From: Kiloniellaceae bacterium
GTDB lineage: Bacteria > Pseudomonadota > Alphaproteobacteria > Kiloniellales > J153
Reading direction: 5' to 3'
DNA: 64,000 nucleotides
Assembly: GCA_021776095.1 (NCBI GenBank)
Contig: JAJFGO010000102.1
Location: 1 to 64,000 of the forward strand
In this document: positions 26,786 through 36,873 of the stretch, one piece after another
Position numbering within the stretch: position 1 is the stretch's first letter
Layout: each line of letters begins with the position of its first letter
The notes under the pieces: generated by a model
Database searches by the model: none
What the model saw: the letters and a program-made list of their open reading frames with translations, nothing else
Told to the model about the DNA's origin: nothing
Program-made: the position numbers and the translations under genes

Positions 26786-27946
26786 ATGTGTTTGAATCAT
26801 GGACCCGGCGGTATCGGTGGCCCGTTACCTGGAAAGTTCGTCTACTCGCACTTTTCCGAGGATCTGGAGCTGGAGCCTCAGCGCAGCCTCGACGAGATTC
26901 ACGCCATGTCGCCCGAGGAGATGGCGCGTGCCTCGCGCCTGATCGTGGGCACCTATAACGAGTTGCTTCAGACCGCCAACAGTCTCGAGGACCCGGGCTA
27001 TCGCCGCCTGATGCGCGAATGCACCGCGGCGCCCAAAATCTCGTTTTTGGAGATGTACCCGAGCGACGACGATCGGCGTAAACTTTTCGACGAGATGGTC
27101 AAGCTCGGCTTCTTCAATGCCGAGGACGATCCGGACCATGTCTGGCCGCGCGGTCACATGACCCCGCAGACGTACTTGACCGCGCCCTCGAGCCATAACG
27201 ACTTCTACAATGCGCATCCCGGCGGTTTGGCGCTCACCGTCGCTTACAACATCCGCATGGCCGATGCCTATACCCAGAACTACCGCCAGGCCTATGGCTT
27301 GCCAATTAATCGAGATCTGCCGGTGGCCTCGCTTCTGGTGCACGAATACCCGAAGGTTTGGCTCTATCAATGGCTCGACGACGGGTCTTGGCTCGAAGAA
27401 CCGCGCACGGTCTACGACGACACGTGGCACGCCCACTGCATTTATGTCACCGCGGAGTTGATGCACCGGCGTTACGATTCGCGCATCGTCATGGCCATGG
27501 CGGCCGCCCATCAAATGTCCATGCTCGATGCCTCCATGGACGGGCGCAATGTGGTGGCCAATTGGATCGGCCTCGACCGGGTTTGCCACTTCATCAAGTC
27601 GGCGGCGATCATGGCCCAGGTCGATCCAGTTGACTACGGCTTGCTCGAGCGCAAGAACGGCGAATTGGTGTTGGCCACCCAGCCGGCCGAACAATGGGTC
27701 GTCCACATGGCCGATATGAACTGGCCCTACACCATGGGCGCGGCGCACAACTACACCTGGCCGATGCTGCGTCAGATCGCGGCCGACGACTTCGGCCTAT
27801 CCGACGCCGATCTGAATGGCCGACCCTTCAATCAGTTCAAGAACTATGTCTGGTCTCAACTTGGCCAGATACCGCTGTATGAAATCCTGGTGCGCGAGGG
27901 TTTCGACGCGGCGCGCGGCACGGTCAATCGCATGGTTGGCCGCTAG
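26786..27946 (+). CDS. Unrecognised His-rich catabolic protein, possibly HD-domain-like metal enzyme
   Basis: 386 residues, cytoplasmic, strong ribosome site (GGGAGGAG). I cannot name a family with certainty. A run of candidate metal ligands is spaced along a helical region: His144 (NAHPGGLAL), His186-Glu187 (LLVHEYPK), His215 and His217 (TWHAHC) and His242 (AAAHQM). The pattern H...HE...H...H recalls HD-domain hydrolases and HD-type diiron oxygenases, with Glu in place of the usual Asp. Tyr and Trp are abundant. It sits between the second importer and malic enzyme, so a catalytic step in the same pathway is the best inference. Confidence 0.75.
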   Translation: MCLNHGPGGIGGPLPGKFVYSHFSEDLELEPQRSLDEIHAMSPEEMARASRLIVGTYNELLQTANSLEDPGYRRLMRECTAAPKISFLEMYPSDDDRRKLFDEMVKLGFFNAEDDPDHVWPRGHMTPQTYLTAPSSHNDFYNAHPGGLALTVAYNIRMADAYTQNYRQAYGLPINRDLPVASLLVHEYPKVWLYQWLDDGSWLEEPRTVYDDTWHAHCIYVTAELMHRRYDSRIVMAMAAAHQMSMLDASMDGRNVVANWIGLDRVCHFIKSAAIMAQVDPVDYGLLERKNGELVLATQPAEQWVVHMADMNWPYTMGAAHNYTWPMLRQIAADDFGLSDADLNGRPFNQFKNYVWSQLGQIPLYEILVREGFDAARGTVNRMVGR

Positions 27947-27963
27947 AGAAAGGTGCTGAGAGG

Positions 27964-29253
27964 ATGAGCGGAGAGGCGATTTCGCCCGAGGTCGCCCTGG
28001 CCTTCGGGCGCGACGTCTACCACGGCCACGGCAAGATCGAGATCTTGCCGAAGGTCGCGGTGCATGGGGTTCAGGATATTGCCGTGGCCTTCACCCCCGG
28101 TGTCGGCCACGCGGTAAAGCTGATCGTGGCGGAGCCCGAGGCGATCCACGAGCAGACCGCCAAGGACAACTTTATCGCCTTGGTGACCGACGGGACCGCC
28201 GTGCTGGGCTATGGCGACGTGGGCCCGCGCGCCGGCATGCCGGTGATGGAAGGCAAGGCGGTGATGTTCAAGCTGCTGGCTGGGGTCGATTGCATGCCGC
28301 TGTGCGTCGATGCGCGCGGGCCCGATCATTTGGTCGATCTGATCACCGCCTTGGAACCCAGTTTTGGGGGCTTCAATCTGGAAGACGTGGCGGCCCCCGA
28401 CTGCTTCGCTGTCATGAGCCGCCTCTCCGGCGCCCTTCCGGTGCCGATTCTGCACGACGACCAATACGGCACCGCAACGGTGATCACAGCCGCGATTATC
28501 AACGCGCTCGACGTAACCGGCCGAAAGGCGGCCGATATCACCGCGGTAGTCAACGGTTGCGGCGCGGCGGGCACGGCGTGCATCGATATGCTCAAGGCGC
28601 TGGGCATCGGCGATATCGTGGCCGTGGATAAGGCGGGTATCCTGGCCCGGGGCACGCGCTATCCGCACAGGCATTGGCGCGAAATTGCCCAGTCCACCAA
28701 CAAGGAAGGCCGCTGCGGCGGTCTTGCCGAGGCTATGTGCGGGGCTGACCTCTTCATCGGTCTTTCGGTCGGCGGTCTGGTTTCGCCCGCCATGATCAAA
28801 TCAATGGCGCGCGATCCCTTGGTCTTCGCCCTGGCCAACCCGGATCCCGAGATCCTGCCCGACGCGGCCAAGGCCGCCGGTGCCGCCTTGGTGGCCAGCG
28901 GCCGCTTCGATTACCCCAACCACTGCAACAATGTCCTGGCCTTTCCGGCCCTTATGCGCGCCGCCCTCGACACCCGGGCCAAGGAGATCAGCCGCGAAAT
29001 GTGCCTGGCCGCCGCTTCCGCAATCGCTGGGGATCTGCCCGCCACCGAGCGGCACATCGAGAATATCCTGCCCAGTCCGCTGTCGCCGACGCTCTATCCG
29101 GCGGTCGCCGAAGCCACGGCCCGCGCCGCCGTACATGCCGGTGTGGCACGCCGCGACCCCGGCCTGGGCTGGGTCTACGAAAACACCCAGCGCCTCCGCC
29201 GTCTTGCCCATTTTAGGCAGGAGACCTTGCCGGCATTCGGGTGTGATTTTTGA
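27964..29253 (+). CDS. Malic enzyme, short form without phosphotransacetylase domain
   Basis: 429 residues. N-terminal malic domain (FTPGVGHAV; VTDGTAVLGYGDVGP; catalytic Lys in VMEGKAVMFK; metal-binding HDDQYGTA, where the usual His is Tyr) and an NAD(P)-binding domain (VNGCGAAGTACIDML; ALANPDPEI). Oxidatively decarboxylates malate to pyruvate. It lacks the C-terminal phosphotransacetylase-like half found in MaeB. It starts 17 bases after the preceding gene and is the last gene of the operon, suggesting that the pathway ends at malate or a malate-like 2-hydroxyacid. Confidence 0.9.
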   Translation: MSGEAISPEVALAFGRDVYHGHGKIEILPKVAVHGVQDIAVAFTPGVGHAVKLIVAEPEAIHEQTAKDNFIALVTDGTAVLGYGDVGPRAGMPVMEGKAVMFKLLAGVDCMPLCVDARGPDHLVDLITALEPSFGGFNLEDVAAPDCFAVMSRLSGALPVPILHDDQYGTATVITAAIINALDVTGRKAADITAVVNGCGAAGTACIDMLKALGIGDIVAVDKAGILARGTRYPHRHWREIAQSTNKEGRCGGLAEAMCGADLFIGLSVGGLVSPAMIKSMARDPLVFALANPDPEILPDAAKAAGAALVASGRFDYPNHCNNVLAFPALMRAALDTRAKEISREMCLAAASAIAGDLPATERHIENILPSPLSPTLYPAVAEATARAAVHAGVARRDPGLGWVYENTQRLRRLAHFRQETLPAFGCDF

Positions 29254-29694
29254 CGTGTGCCTTCCATTGGGATGATCTGGAACCTGTGGTTCCTCAATCA
29301 CCGATTCCCAAAAATTGGCACGCCAGTCTAGCTTAGATCGGATAGCGAATACTGCCGGGCTTGTGCTCCATTTCTTGGTTTTTGCTGAGCCAGAAGATCG
29401 AAGTTCGTTAGCCTCAGAGCTACGTCCACCGGTTCAGAGGCTGGAAGGATGCCGCTTCCGCTATCGTATCTTCAGGGAACTGCTCGACTGGGACGTCCAC
29501 GCACGCAACAGCAGGGAAATCGACCGGTTAGACATTCGGCATCCCATCTACCTGCTCTACCGAGACGGCGTTGAGGATGACAAGCCGGAAGTAACCGGCG
29601 GGCCCCCAGAACTTCCCAGCAAGATTTCATTGGCGAAGGTTGCATCACCCTTGCTATCTAAGCCTGGACGAAACCGCCAGCAATTGGATCAGCC
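29254..29694 (+). pseudogene. Decayed N-terminal remnant of a LuxI-type acyl-homoserine-lactone synthase
   Basis: The 440 bases between malic enzyme and dusA hold one frame (29315-29734, 139 codons) whose middle, about 29446-29575, resembles the N-terminal core of LuxI synthases: RFRYRIFRELLDWDV, then EIDRLD and IYLLYRDG, matching the family's RYxVF...LGWD...E.DxxD...YxxxRD pattern. The acetyltransferase half that should follow is absent, no ribosome site is visible, and the frame runs on into dusA. Composition is less GC-rich than its neighbours. No LuxR partner is near. I read this as the relic of a lost quorum-sensing gene. Confidence 0.5.
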
Positions 29695-30686
<992 letters not shown>

Positions 30687-30690
<4 letters not shown>

Positions 30691-30956
30691 CGGTTGCGCG
30701 TCACCGTTGCACTCAAGCGTCTGCCCTCCGACTCGGGGCCATAGCGCCAGCGGCCGAAGGCCCAGACAAGAACTCCAACAACCGCGAGGCCACTGCCCAA
30801 CATGACGCTGGTGAATCCGTCGAGTTGGAGCAAGCTAGGTCCGAAAATGGCTACGGCCAGGCCAAATCCGATGTCCGCCAGACCTGAAAGCCCGAATACC
30901 AATGCCGCGCGGCGACGGTGGTCGGGCGTCAGTTCCTTGGTTTCTTGTTCAGGCAT
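30687..30956 (-). CDS. Small membrane protein, two predicted helices
   Basis: 89 residues from an ATG at 30956, chosen over an upstream alternative because it opens directly before the charged N-tail (MPEQETKELTPDHRRR). Two hydrophobic segments follow (about 17-37 and 45-64) and a basic C-terminus. No family recognised. It overlaps the dusA end by 4 bases on the opposite strand. Confidence 0.55.
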
Positions 30957-31113
30957 CTTCCAGTTGTCCAGATTTCCGCGATCCCACGGCTGACCTTGCC
31001 GATAAGACTTGGCCGAATACAGCGCGAAGAGCGCCGCGAGGTATCGATTATAGAACCTGAGTCTTAAGAAGTGGCTTCGAAAGCGGGCAGGCACGCCGAG
31101 GGGTACAGTCGTC

Positions 31114-32100
31114 CTACTTATGCAGGGTGCCGTCCGGGCGGAAGGCGTGGAACACGAAGGCGAAGGTGACGTCGTAGGGCACGTCTTCCAGGCCGTCCCC
31201 GGCCTTGCGCTGGGCCACGACGTTGCCTACGTCGCGTCCCTCGGCGATGGCGCGGGTGTCGAGCGCACTGTTCTGCCCGGGCTCCCAGGTCAGAACCAGA
31301 TCGCCGGCCTCGATCCGGCCTTGGCCGCGTAGAAGCTGGAGCGACCAGGCCTGCTCGCCGATGGCGATCACGCGGGCCATGGGCTCGATGCCTTCCGGGT
31401 ACTCGCCGCGATAGAGGAAAGGCAGGCGCGATCCGTCGTAGCCCACATAGGGATTGGCGCCGTAGGGTCGCATATTCGGATTGTTGGGCACCTGCACCCG
31501 GCCTTGCGGATGGCGGGCGCTGAACTTGGCCCAGGATTCCAGGCGCGCGGGCAAGACCTTGAGTTGCGTGCCCGTGCGGACCCCGACGACCGCCTCGCCC
31601 AGGAACTGCTGCCACCAGCTCTCGGAGTCCCGGTCGTACATGATCAGGTCCGAATTGCGCAGCTTGCCGGTGGTGCCGAATTCCGTGGCTTTGCCCTCGA
31701 CCCGCCGGTCGAACACGATGGCGGCGTTGCATAACGGGCAGTAGGTGACCGCGACCGGAACCCCGCCGATCGTATCGTTGACGATCTCGTGCCAGGTCAG
31801 CACGCGCAGGGGATAGGCGCGCGCGTCGCCGTTGATCTCCAGCCCGATGACCGGTTCGTTGTCCGCCAGGTCCCGCATCTCGGCGACCGGCACGAACTCC
31901 GGATCGTCAATCGAGGGGATGCCGTCCTTGGGCGGGCCGCCGCTGAGGACCTCTTCGAACTCTATGGAATGCTTTGTGAAATCGGTATTTGGCCATTCGC
32001 TCCGCCAATACTCTGGATTGGCCGACGCGACGCCCGAGGAAAAAGCCAGAGAAATCAAGGCAAGGACGAGCGCGGATCGGGCAGGAAGCTGCGTCAACAT
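31114..32100 (-). CDS. Exported DUF3179-domain protein
   Basis: 328 residues with a Sec-type signal (hydrophobic residues about 9-24, Ala-rich end at ASA). The DUF3179 signature is clear: EPVIGLEINGDARAYPL, WHEIVND, PVAVTYCPLCNAAIVFDR, GKLRNSDLIMYDRDSESWWQQ. The CPLC Cys pair suggests a metal or disulfide site. Function of the family is unknown. It follows the TRAP genes on the same strand (64 bases after the large permease), so co-transcription is possible. Confidence 0.88.
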   Translation of the reverse strand: MLTQLPARSALVLALISLAFSSGVASANPEYWRSEWPNTDFTKHSIEFEEVLSGGPPKDGIPSIDDPEFVPVAEMRDLADNEPVIGLEINGDARAYPLRVLTWHEIVNDTIGGVPVAVTYCPLCNAAIVFDRRVEGKATEFGTTGKLRNSDLIMYDRDSESWWQQFLGEAVVGVRTGTQLKVLPARLESWAKFSARHPQGRVQVPNNPNMRPYGANPYVGYDGSRLPFLYRGEYPEGIEPMARVIAIGEQAWSLQLLRGQGRIEAGDLVLTWEPGQNSALDTRAIAEGRDVGNVVAQRKAGDGLEDVPYDVTFAFVFHAFRPDGTLHK

Positions 32101-32164
32101 CGCCGTAGTATCCCGGCGATCTTACTCACGAGCCAATCAAAACCAGGTGACCGGGCACCGCCTC

Positions 32165-33730
32165 TCAGCCGAACAGCCACTTCGGCAGGGCGGTCGCGGC
32201 CGCCGGGAACAACCAAATCGCCGCCATGCCGAGAATTTGCAGGCCGATATAGGGCATCACGCCGCGATAAATCTGGCCCGTCGAAATCTCCGGCGGGGCC
32301 GCGCCGCGTAGGTAGAAAAGGGAAAACCCGAAGGGCGGGGTCAGGAAGCTGGTCTGCAAGTTAACCGCGATCAAGATCGACAGCCAAATCGGATCGTGCC
32401 CCATGATCATCAAAGCCGGGGCAACGATGGGCAGCACAATCACCGAGATCTCGACGAAATCGAGAAAAAAGCCGAGGGCGAATATCAGGGCCATAACGAA
32501 CAGTAGGGCCGCATCCGGGCCGCCCGGCATGGCGGTCAACAATCCCTCGATTCGTTCGTCGCCGCCCAGTCCGCGAAACACCAGGCTGAAGATACTGGCG
32601 CCGATAATGGTGCCGAAGATCATGGCGCTGATGGTCATGGTTCGGGTCACGATTTCGACCAGGATGCCGCTCCGCCGGGCGCGCAGTATGGCGACGCCCA
32701 GCCCCCAGGCGGCGGCGCCGAGAAGCAATAGCGCACCACCGCCGAGGGTCCAGTGCCCGAACCCGGCGTCGGAGCGCTGCAGGCGTATGGTGGTGCCGCT
32801 GGCGAGCGCGACGGTGGCGCACAGGGCCAGGATGGCAATCATAACCGGCCAAGGCGATGCCGAGGGGTCGAGGCGTAGCCCCGCCAACAGCAAGGCGCCG
32901 GTGGCCCCGACGGCGGCGGCCTCGGTCGGGGTCGCAACGCCGCCTAGAATTGACCCCAGAACGGCGACGATAAGAGCAATGGGCGGCACTAGAACGCCGA
33001 CGATCCGGCCTGGCGACGGGCGATCGGCCCCGGTATGCGGCAAGCTTGGGGCGTCGCGCGGGGTCAGCCTGGCGCGCGCCAGGATGTACAGAATGTAGAG
33101 CCCGACCAGCATCAGGCCCGGCACCAGCGCGGCGGCGAAGGTCTGACCGACGCTGATGGTTTCGACCGTGAACTTGCCTTGGGCGAACTGGGCCTGCTGG
33201 AACGAGGTCGACATGACCCCGGAAAGAATGATGAGCAGGGTGGAGGGCGGAATGATCTGCCCCAGAGTTCCGGCGGTACACACGGTGCCGACCGCCAATT
33301 CCGGTTGGTATCCGTTTCGCAGCATGGACGGCAGGGCGATCAGCGCCATGGTGACGACCGTGGCGCCGACGATTCCCGTGGAGGCGGCAAGCAAGGCGCC
33401 GACCACCACAACGGAAATCGCCAGGCCACCGCGTAGGGCGCCGAACAGACGGCCCATTTCCTCCAACAAGTCCTCGGCGATTCGGCTGCGTTCCAGGACC
33501 ACGCCCATGAAGACGAACAATGGAATGGCGATCAGGACTTCATTGGTCATGATGCCAAAGATCCGCTGGGCCAGAGCGCCCAATAGGCTGGGATCGAACG
33601 CGCCGATCGCCCAACCAAGCCCGGCGAAGATCACCGCAACGCCGGCCAAGGTGAAGGTGACGGGATATCCGATAAGAATCACGGCACAGAGCGCCACAAA
33701 CATCAGGACATCGAGATAGGCGCCGCTCAT
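32165..33730 (-). CDS. TRAP transporter large permease (DctM family), extended form
   Basis: 521 residues. The ATG at 33730 overlaps the stop of the small permease (ATGA), which fixes the start. DctM features include PLFVFMGVVLERS, GIVGATVVTMALIALPSM, GQIIPPSTLLIILS and TPTEAAAVG in the first half and NLQTSFLTPPFGFSLFYLRG near the end. Between TPTEAAAVG and the next conserved helix there is an extra stretch of about 60 residues with two additional hydrophobic segments, making it about 90 residues longer than a typical DctM. Carries an organic acid or similar anion with Na+ or H+. Confidence 0.93.
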   Translation of the reverse strand: MSGAYLDVLMFVALCAVILIGYPVTFTLAGVAVIFAGLGWAIGAFDPSLLGALAQRIFGIMTNEVLIAIPLFVFMGVVLERSRIAEDLLEEMGRLFGALRGGLAISVVVVGALLAASTGIVGATVVTMALIALPSMLRNGYQPELAVGTVCTAGTLGQIIPPSTLLIILSGVMSTSFQQAQFAQGKFTVETISVGQTFAAALVPGLMLVGLYILYILARARLTPRDAPSLPHTGADRPSPGRIVGVLVPPIALIVAVLGSILGGVATPTEAAAVGATGALLLAGLRLDPSASPWPVMIAILALCATVALASGTTIRLQRSDAGFGHWTLGGGALLLLGAAAWGLGVAILRARRSGILVEIVTRTMTISAMIFGTIIGASIFSLVFRGLGGDERIEGLLTAMPGGPDAALLFVMALIFALGFFLDFVEISVIVLPIVAPALMIMGHDPIWLSILIAVNLQTSFLTPPFGFSLFYLRGAAPPEISTGQIYRGVMPYIGLQILGMAAIWLFPAAATALPKWLFG

Positions 33731-34245
33731 GAATTCGGCGGCCTGTCCGGAGTCCCCAAAAGGCACGCGGCATCGCGTAGCGCGGCCGCGAAAGCCTGCA
33801 GTATCAGGAGCAGGCAAAATACCGGAATGAGGGTCTTTAGGAGAAACGATGCGGGGATGCCGCCGACTGAAATCGGGCCTTCCAGGACCGCCCAGCTATT
33901 GTAAACGAAGGGCCAGGTCACCCACAGCAAAACCAACATAGCAGGCAGTAGAAAGAAGATCGCGCCGAACAGGTTAGTCACGGCCTTGCCGCGCGCGCCG
34001 CGCTTCTCATAAAAGATATCGACCCGAACATGCTCGTTGACCAGCAGGGTATAACCCGCACCGATCATGAATAAGGCGGCATGCATGTACATCACGCCCT
34101 CGTTCAGAAAGATATAACTGATACCGAAGAGGTAGCGGGCGAGCACGACGCCGAGCTGCAAGAGAACCATGATGAGCGCCAGCCAGCGCGCGGTGCGCCC
34201 GCTCCAACGGACCACTGCTTCCAAGGCGTTTGCCACGGCGCTCAC
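33727..34245 (-). CDS. TRAP transporter small permease (DctQ family)
   Basis: 172 residues with four membrane helices and the DctQ hallmark EGVMYMHAALFMIGAGYTL. The start is GTG at 34245 with GGGAG upstream. Overlaps the large permease start by 4 bases. Works with DctM-type permease and the binding protein at 34342-35436. Confidence 0.92.
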   Translation of the reverse strand: MSAVANALEAVVRWSGRTARWLALIMVLLQLGVVLARYLFGISYIFLNEGVMYMHAALFMIGAGYTLLVNEHVRVDIFYEKRGARGKAVTNLFGAIFFLLPAMLVLLWVTWPFVYNSWAVLEGPISVGGIPASFLLKTLIPVFCLLLILQAFAAALRDAACLLGTPDRPPNS

Positions 34246-34272
34246 AGTGTCAACTCCCGCGAAATACGAAGC

Positions 34273-34316
34273 CGGCTTGACCTCGTCCTTGGTGAAGTCA
34301 GGATAAGATCAAGCCG
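34273..34316 (-). promoter_or_regulatory. Inverted repeat between TRAP binding protein and small permease
   Basis: CGGCTTGA (34273-34280) and TCAAGCCG (34309-34316) form an 8-bp perfect stem with a 28-nt loop, with no T-run. It occupies the gap between the binding-protein stop and the permease start and is weaker than the comparable hairpins in the ABC operons. Confidence 0.45.
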
Positions 34317-34341
34317 TCCTCTTGCGTCCCGCCGGAGCGGT

Positions 34342-35436
34342 TTAGTCGCCGTAGCGATAGTCCATGGCCCGGGCGTTCATTTGCCCGTTGTCGGCGAAGG
34401 TCATGTAGTCGCGCATCGCGGCACGGTAAGTGAGAAAGCTCTCGACCGTGCGGCGTACCAGATCGTCGGAATCGCCACGCATATCGGCCATGACCTCGCC
34501 GGCCGCGTTGCCCAGGGCGACAATCACGTCATCGGGCAATTTCTTGACCATCACGCCCTTGTCCGCGACCAGTTGCTTCAATGCCTTGGCGTGGTTGGTC
34601 GTGTAGTTGGTCCACACCGGATTGTAGAGCGATTCGCAGGCATAAGAGACCACCTGCTTCAAGTCGTCCGGTAGCGCGTCGTAGACATCCTTGTTGATCG
34701 CGCATTCTTCGGCGGACGAAGGTTCGCCGACCCCGGGCCAGTAATAAATCTTGGCAATCTGATAATATCCGAGGGCCGAATCGGTCCAGGGGCCGATGAA
34801 CTCCCCGGCATCGATGGTGCCCGACTGCAGGGCCTGGAACATGGCGCGCCCACCCATGGCCTGTACCGACATACCAATCCGTGCGCACATCTCCGAAGCC
34901 AAGCCAGTGGTGCGGAAGCGCAAGCCTTTCAGGTCATCGACCGTTTTAATCTCGTTGCGGAACCAGCCTTGCCACTGCGGCCCTGAGTTGCCGCACAGGA
35001 AGGGCTTTAGCTTGAAGCGGCCATACATCTCGTCATAGAGCGCCTGACCGCCCCCGTGATTTAGCCAACCGACCTGCTCATCCGCGCGCAGGCCAAAGGG
35101 CTGCGACCCGAACAGCAGGATGCCGCGCGATTTGGAACCCCAATAGGCGGGGACGGAATGGTAGAGCTCGGCTGTCCCCTCGGAAACCGCGTCGAATACG
35201 CCGTTGCCAGGCACGATCTCGCCGGCGGCGAAGAGTTTGACCTCGATCCGGCCGCCCGAGAGCGCGGTAATACGGTCCGCGAGCTGCTGTGCGGCCACGC
35301 CTGGTCCAGGCAGGTTCTTGGGCCAGGACGTCACCATCTTCCATTGCATTTTGCCTTGGGCCAGCGCCGGCATCGGCAGCGTGGCCGCAGCTACGGCGCC
35401 AACCCCAGCCCCCCTCAAGAAATTTCGTCGTTTCAT
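34342..35436 (-). CDS. TRAP transporter substrate-binding protein (DctP family, TakP-like)
   Basis: 364 residues with a Tat signal (KRRNFLRGAGVGAVAAATLPMPALA). The DctP fold is supported by WPKNLPGPGVAAQQLADRI, the ligand-binding Arg in RFRTTGLASEM, and the second-lobe motif FQALQSGTIDAGEFIGPW. The C-terminal MNARAMDYRYGD ending fits the 2-oxo-acid-binding branch, as far as I recall it. A strong ribosome site (GGGAGGGAGG) precedes the ATG, so this is the first gene of the TRAP operon. Confidence 0.92.
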   Translation of the reverse strand: MKRRNFLRGAGVGAVAAATLPMPALAQGKMQWKMVTSWPKNLPGPGVAAQQLADRITALSGGRIEVKLFAAGEIVPGNGVFDAVSEGTAELYHSVPAYWGSKSRGILLFGSQPFGLRADEQVGWLNHGGGQALYDEMYGRFKLKPFLCGNSGPQWQGWFRNEIKTVDDLKGLRFRTTGLASEMCARIGMSVQAMGGRAMFQALQSGTIDAGEFIGPWTDSALGYYQIAKIYYWPGVGEPSSAEECAINKDVYDALPDDLKQVVSYACESLYNPVWTNYTTNHAKALKQLVADKGVMVKKLPDDVIVALGNAAGEVMADMRGDSDDLVRRTVESFLTYRAAMRDYMTFADNGQMNARAMDYRYGD

Positions 35437-35568
35437 TTGCCTCCCTCCCTTATGGTTATGTGCTCCGATTCGAAGCGACCCTCGCGACGCCAGTATCCTG
35501 TCTGGCAGCCTGAGCCGTCAATCCACTGGAACGGGAGTCGCGGTGTTGGATCGAAGGCCCTGGTGCGC

Positions 35569-36873
35569 TTAGAGAGGATTTTTGGCGGCGCGATCCAGGG
35601 CGGGGACGAGGGCCCCGACGATATGATCTAGGGTGCCGGCCTCGCGCTTGGCGTAGTCGCCGGCCGCTTCGATCATCGCGCGCCGGGCCGCCTGGTCGCT
35701 TATCAAGGTGCCCGCCGATCGTGCCAGGCTGGCAGCGTCGGTCACGCAGTTTATTGCCCCGGCTTCCGCCATCTCCTTGCTCACGCGCAGGAAGTTCATG
35801 GTGTGGGGGCCGCACAGGATGGCGCAGTTCAGTTTGGCCGGTTCCAGAATATTCTGCCCACCTTTGGGCACCAACGAACCCCCGACAAGAACGACTTCGG
35901 CCAAGCGGTACCAAAGGCCAAGTTCACCCAGGGTGTCGGCCAGGTAAACCTCGGTGCCGGCTGTAAGTGCCTCGCCCTTCGAGCGGCAGGCGACCTCTAG
36001 GCCCCGCCCGCGCAACATGGCGGCGATTTCCCCGCCCCGATCCGGGTGCCGCGGCGCGAGCAAAGTGACAATACCTGGATGGGTCCTAGCCAGGGTGACG
36101 TGCGCGTCCGCCACGATCTCCTCCTCGCCCGGATGGGTCGAGGCCGTCAGCCAGCGCGGCCGGGCGCCCAAGGCGGCCTCAAGCGTAGCCAGAGCCTCAG
36201 GGTCTGCCGCCAAGGGCGGGGTGACGAACTTCAGGTTGCCCAGGCGTTGCGCGTGCGCCGCGCCCAGGGCGCGCAGGTGCCGCAAGTCCTCTCGCGATTG
36301 GGCCAAGACCACCGAGAACAGGTTCAAGAGATGTTCGATGGCGGGCCGGGCCCGGCGCCACTGAACGAATGACTTGCCCGACATACGGCCGTTGACCAGG
36401 GCCAGTTCGACCCCTTGGTCTCGCGCGGCGTGCAGCAGATTGGGCCAGAACTCGGATTCGATCACGATCCCCAGGGCCGGTCGCCAATGGGCCAGGAAAC
36501 GCCGCACCGCCTGGGGCAGGTCGACCGGAACGTACTGGTGCAACACGCCCGGTGGCAGGCGTTCGGCCATGAGGGTGGCCGAGGTCACGGTCCCGGTGGT
36601 CATCAGGATCGTCAGGCCGGGCCAACGCGCCTGAATGCGTTCGATCAGGGGCAGGGCCGACAGTGCCTCGCCGACGCTGGCACCATGAAGCCAGACCAGG
36701 GGCCCGTCCGGCCGTGCTAAGCCGGCGTGGCCCAGGCGTTCGCCCAGGCGTGCCGCGTCTTCCCGGCCGCGTGCCAGGCGCTTACGCAAGAGACGGTGGA
36801 CGAGCGGGGTCGCGGCCCAAGCGGTCACGCGGTAAAGGGCGAACACGCCAACTGCGAGGCTGCGACTGATCAC
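35569..36873 (-). CDS. waaA: 3-deoxy-D-manno-octulosonic acid transferase
   Basis: 434 residues, GT-B fold, N-terminal membrane anchor. Adds Kdo to lipid A precursors at the inner membrane. Conserved segments: HGASVGEALSALPLI (the Glu is the catalytic base), TGTVTSATLM, ESEFWPNLL, STHPGEEEIV and GGSLVPKGGQNILEPA with a C-terminal HTMNF. The start is GTG at 36873, overlapping the preceding epimerase stop (GTGA). It is placed at the downstream end of a polysaccharide gene string on the minus strand. Confidence 0.95.
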   Translation of the reverse strand: MISRSLAVGVFALYRVTAWAATPLVHRLLRKRLARGREDAARLGERLGHAGLARPDGPLVWLHGASVGEALSALPLIERIQARWPGLTILMTTGTVTSATLMAERLPPGVLHQYVPVDLPQAVRRFLAHWRPALGIVIESEFWPNLLHAARDQGVELALVNGRMSGKSFVQWRRARPAIEHLLNLFSVVLAQSREDLRHLRALGAAHAQRLGNLKFVTPPLAADPEALATLEAALGARPRWLTASTHPGEEEIVADAHVTLARTHPGIVTLLAPRHPDRGGEIAAMLRGRGLEVACRSKGEALTAGTEVYLADTLGELGLWYRLAEVVLVGGSLVPKGGQNILEPAKLNCAILCGPHTMNFLRVSKEMAEAGAINCVTDAASLARSAGTLISDQAARRAMIEAAGDYAKREAGTLDHIVGALVPALDRAAKNPL

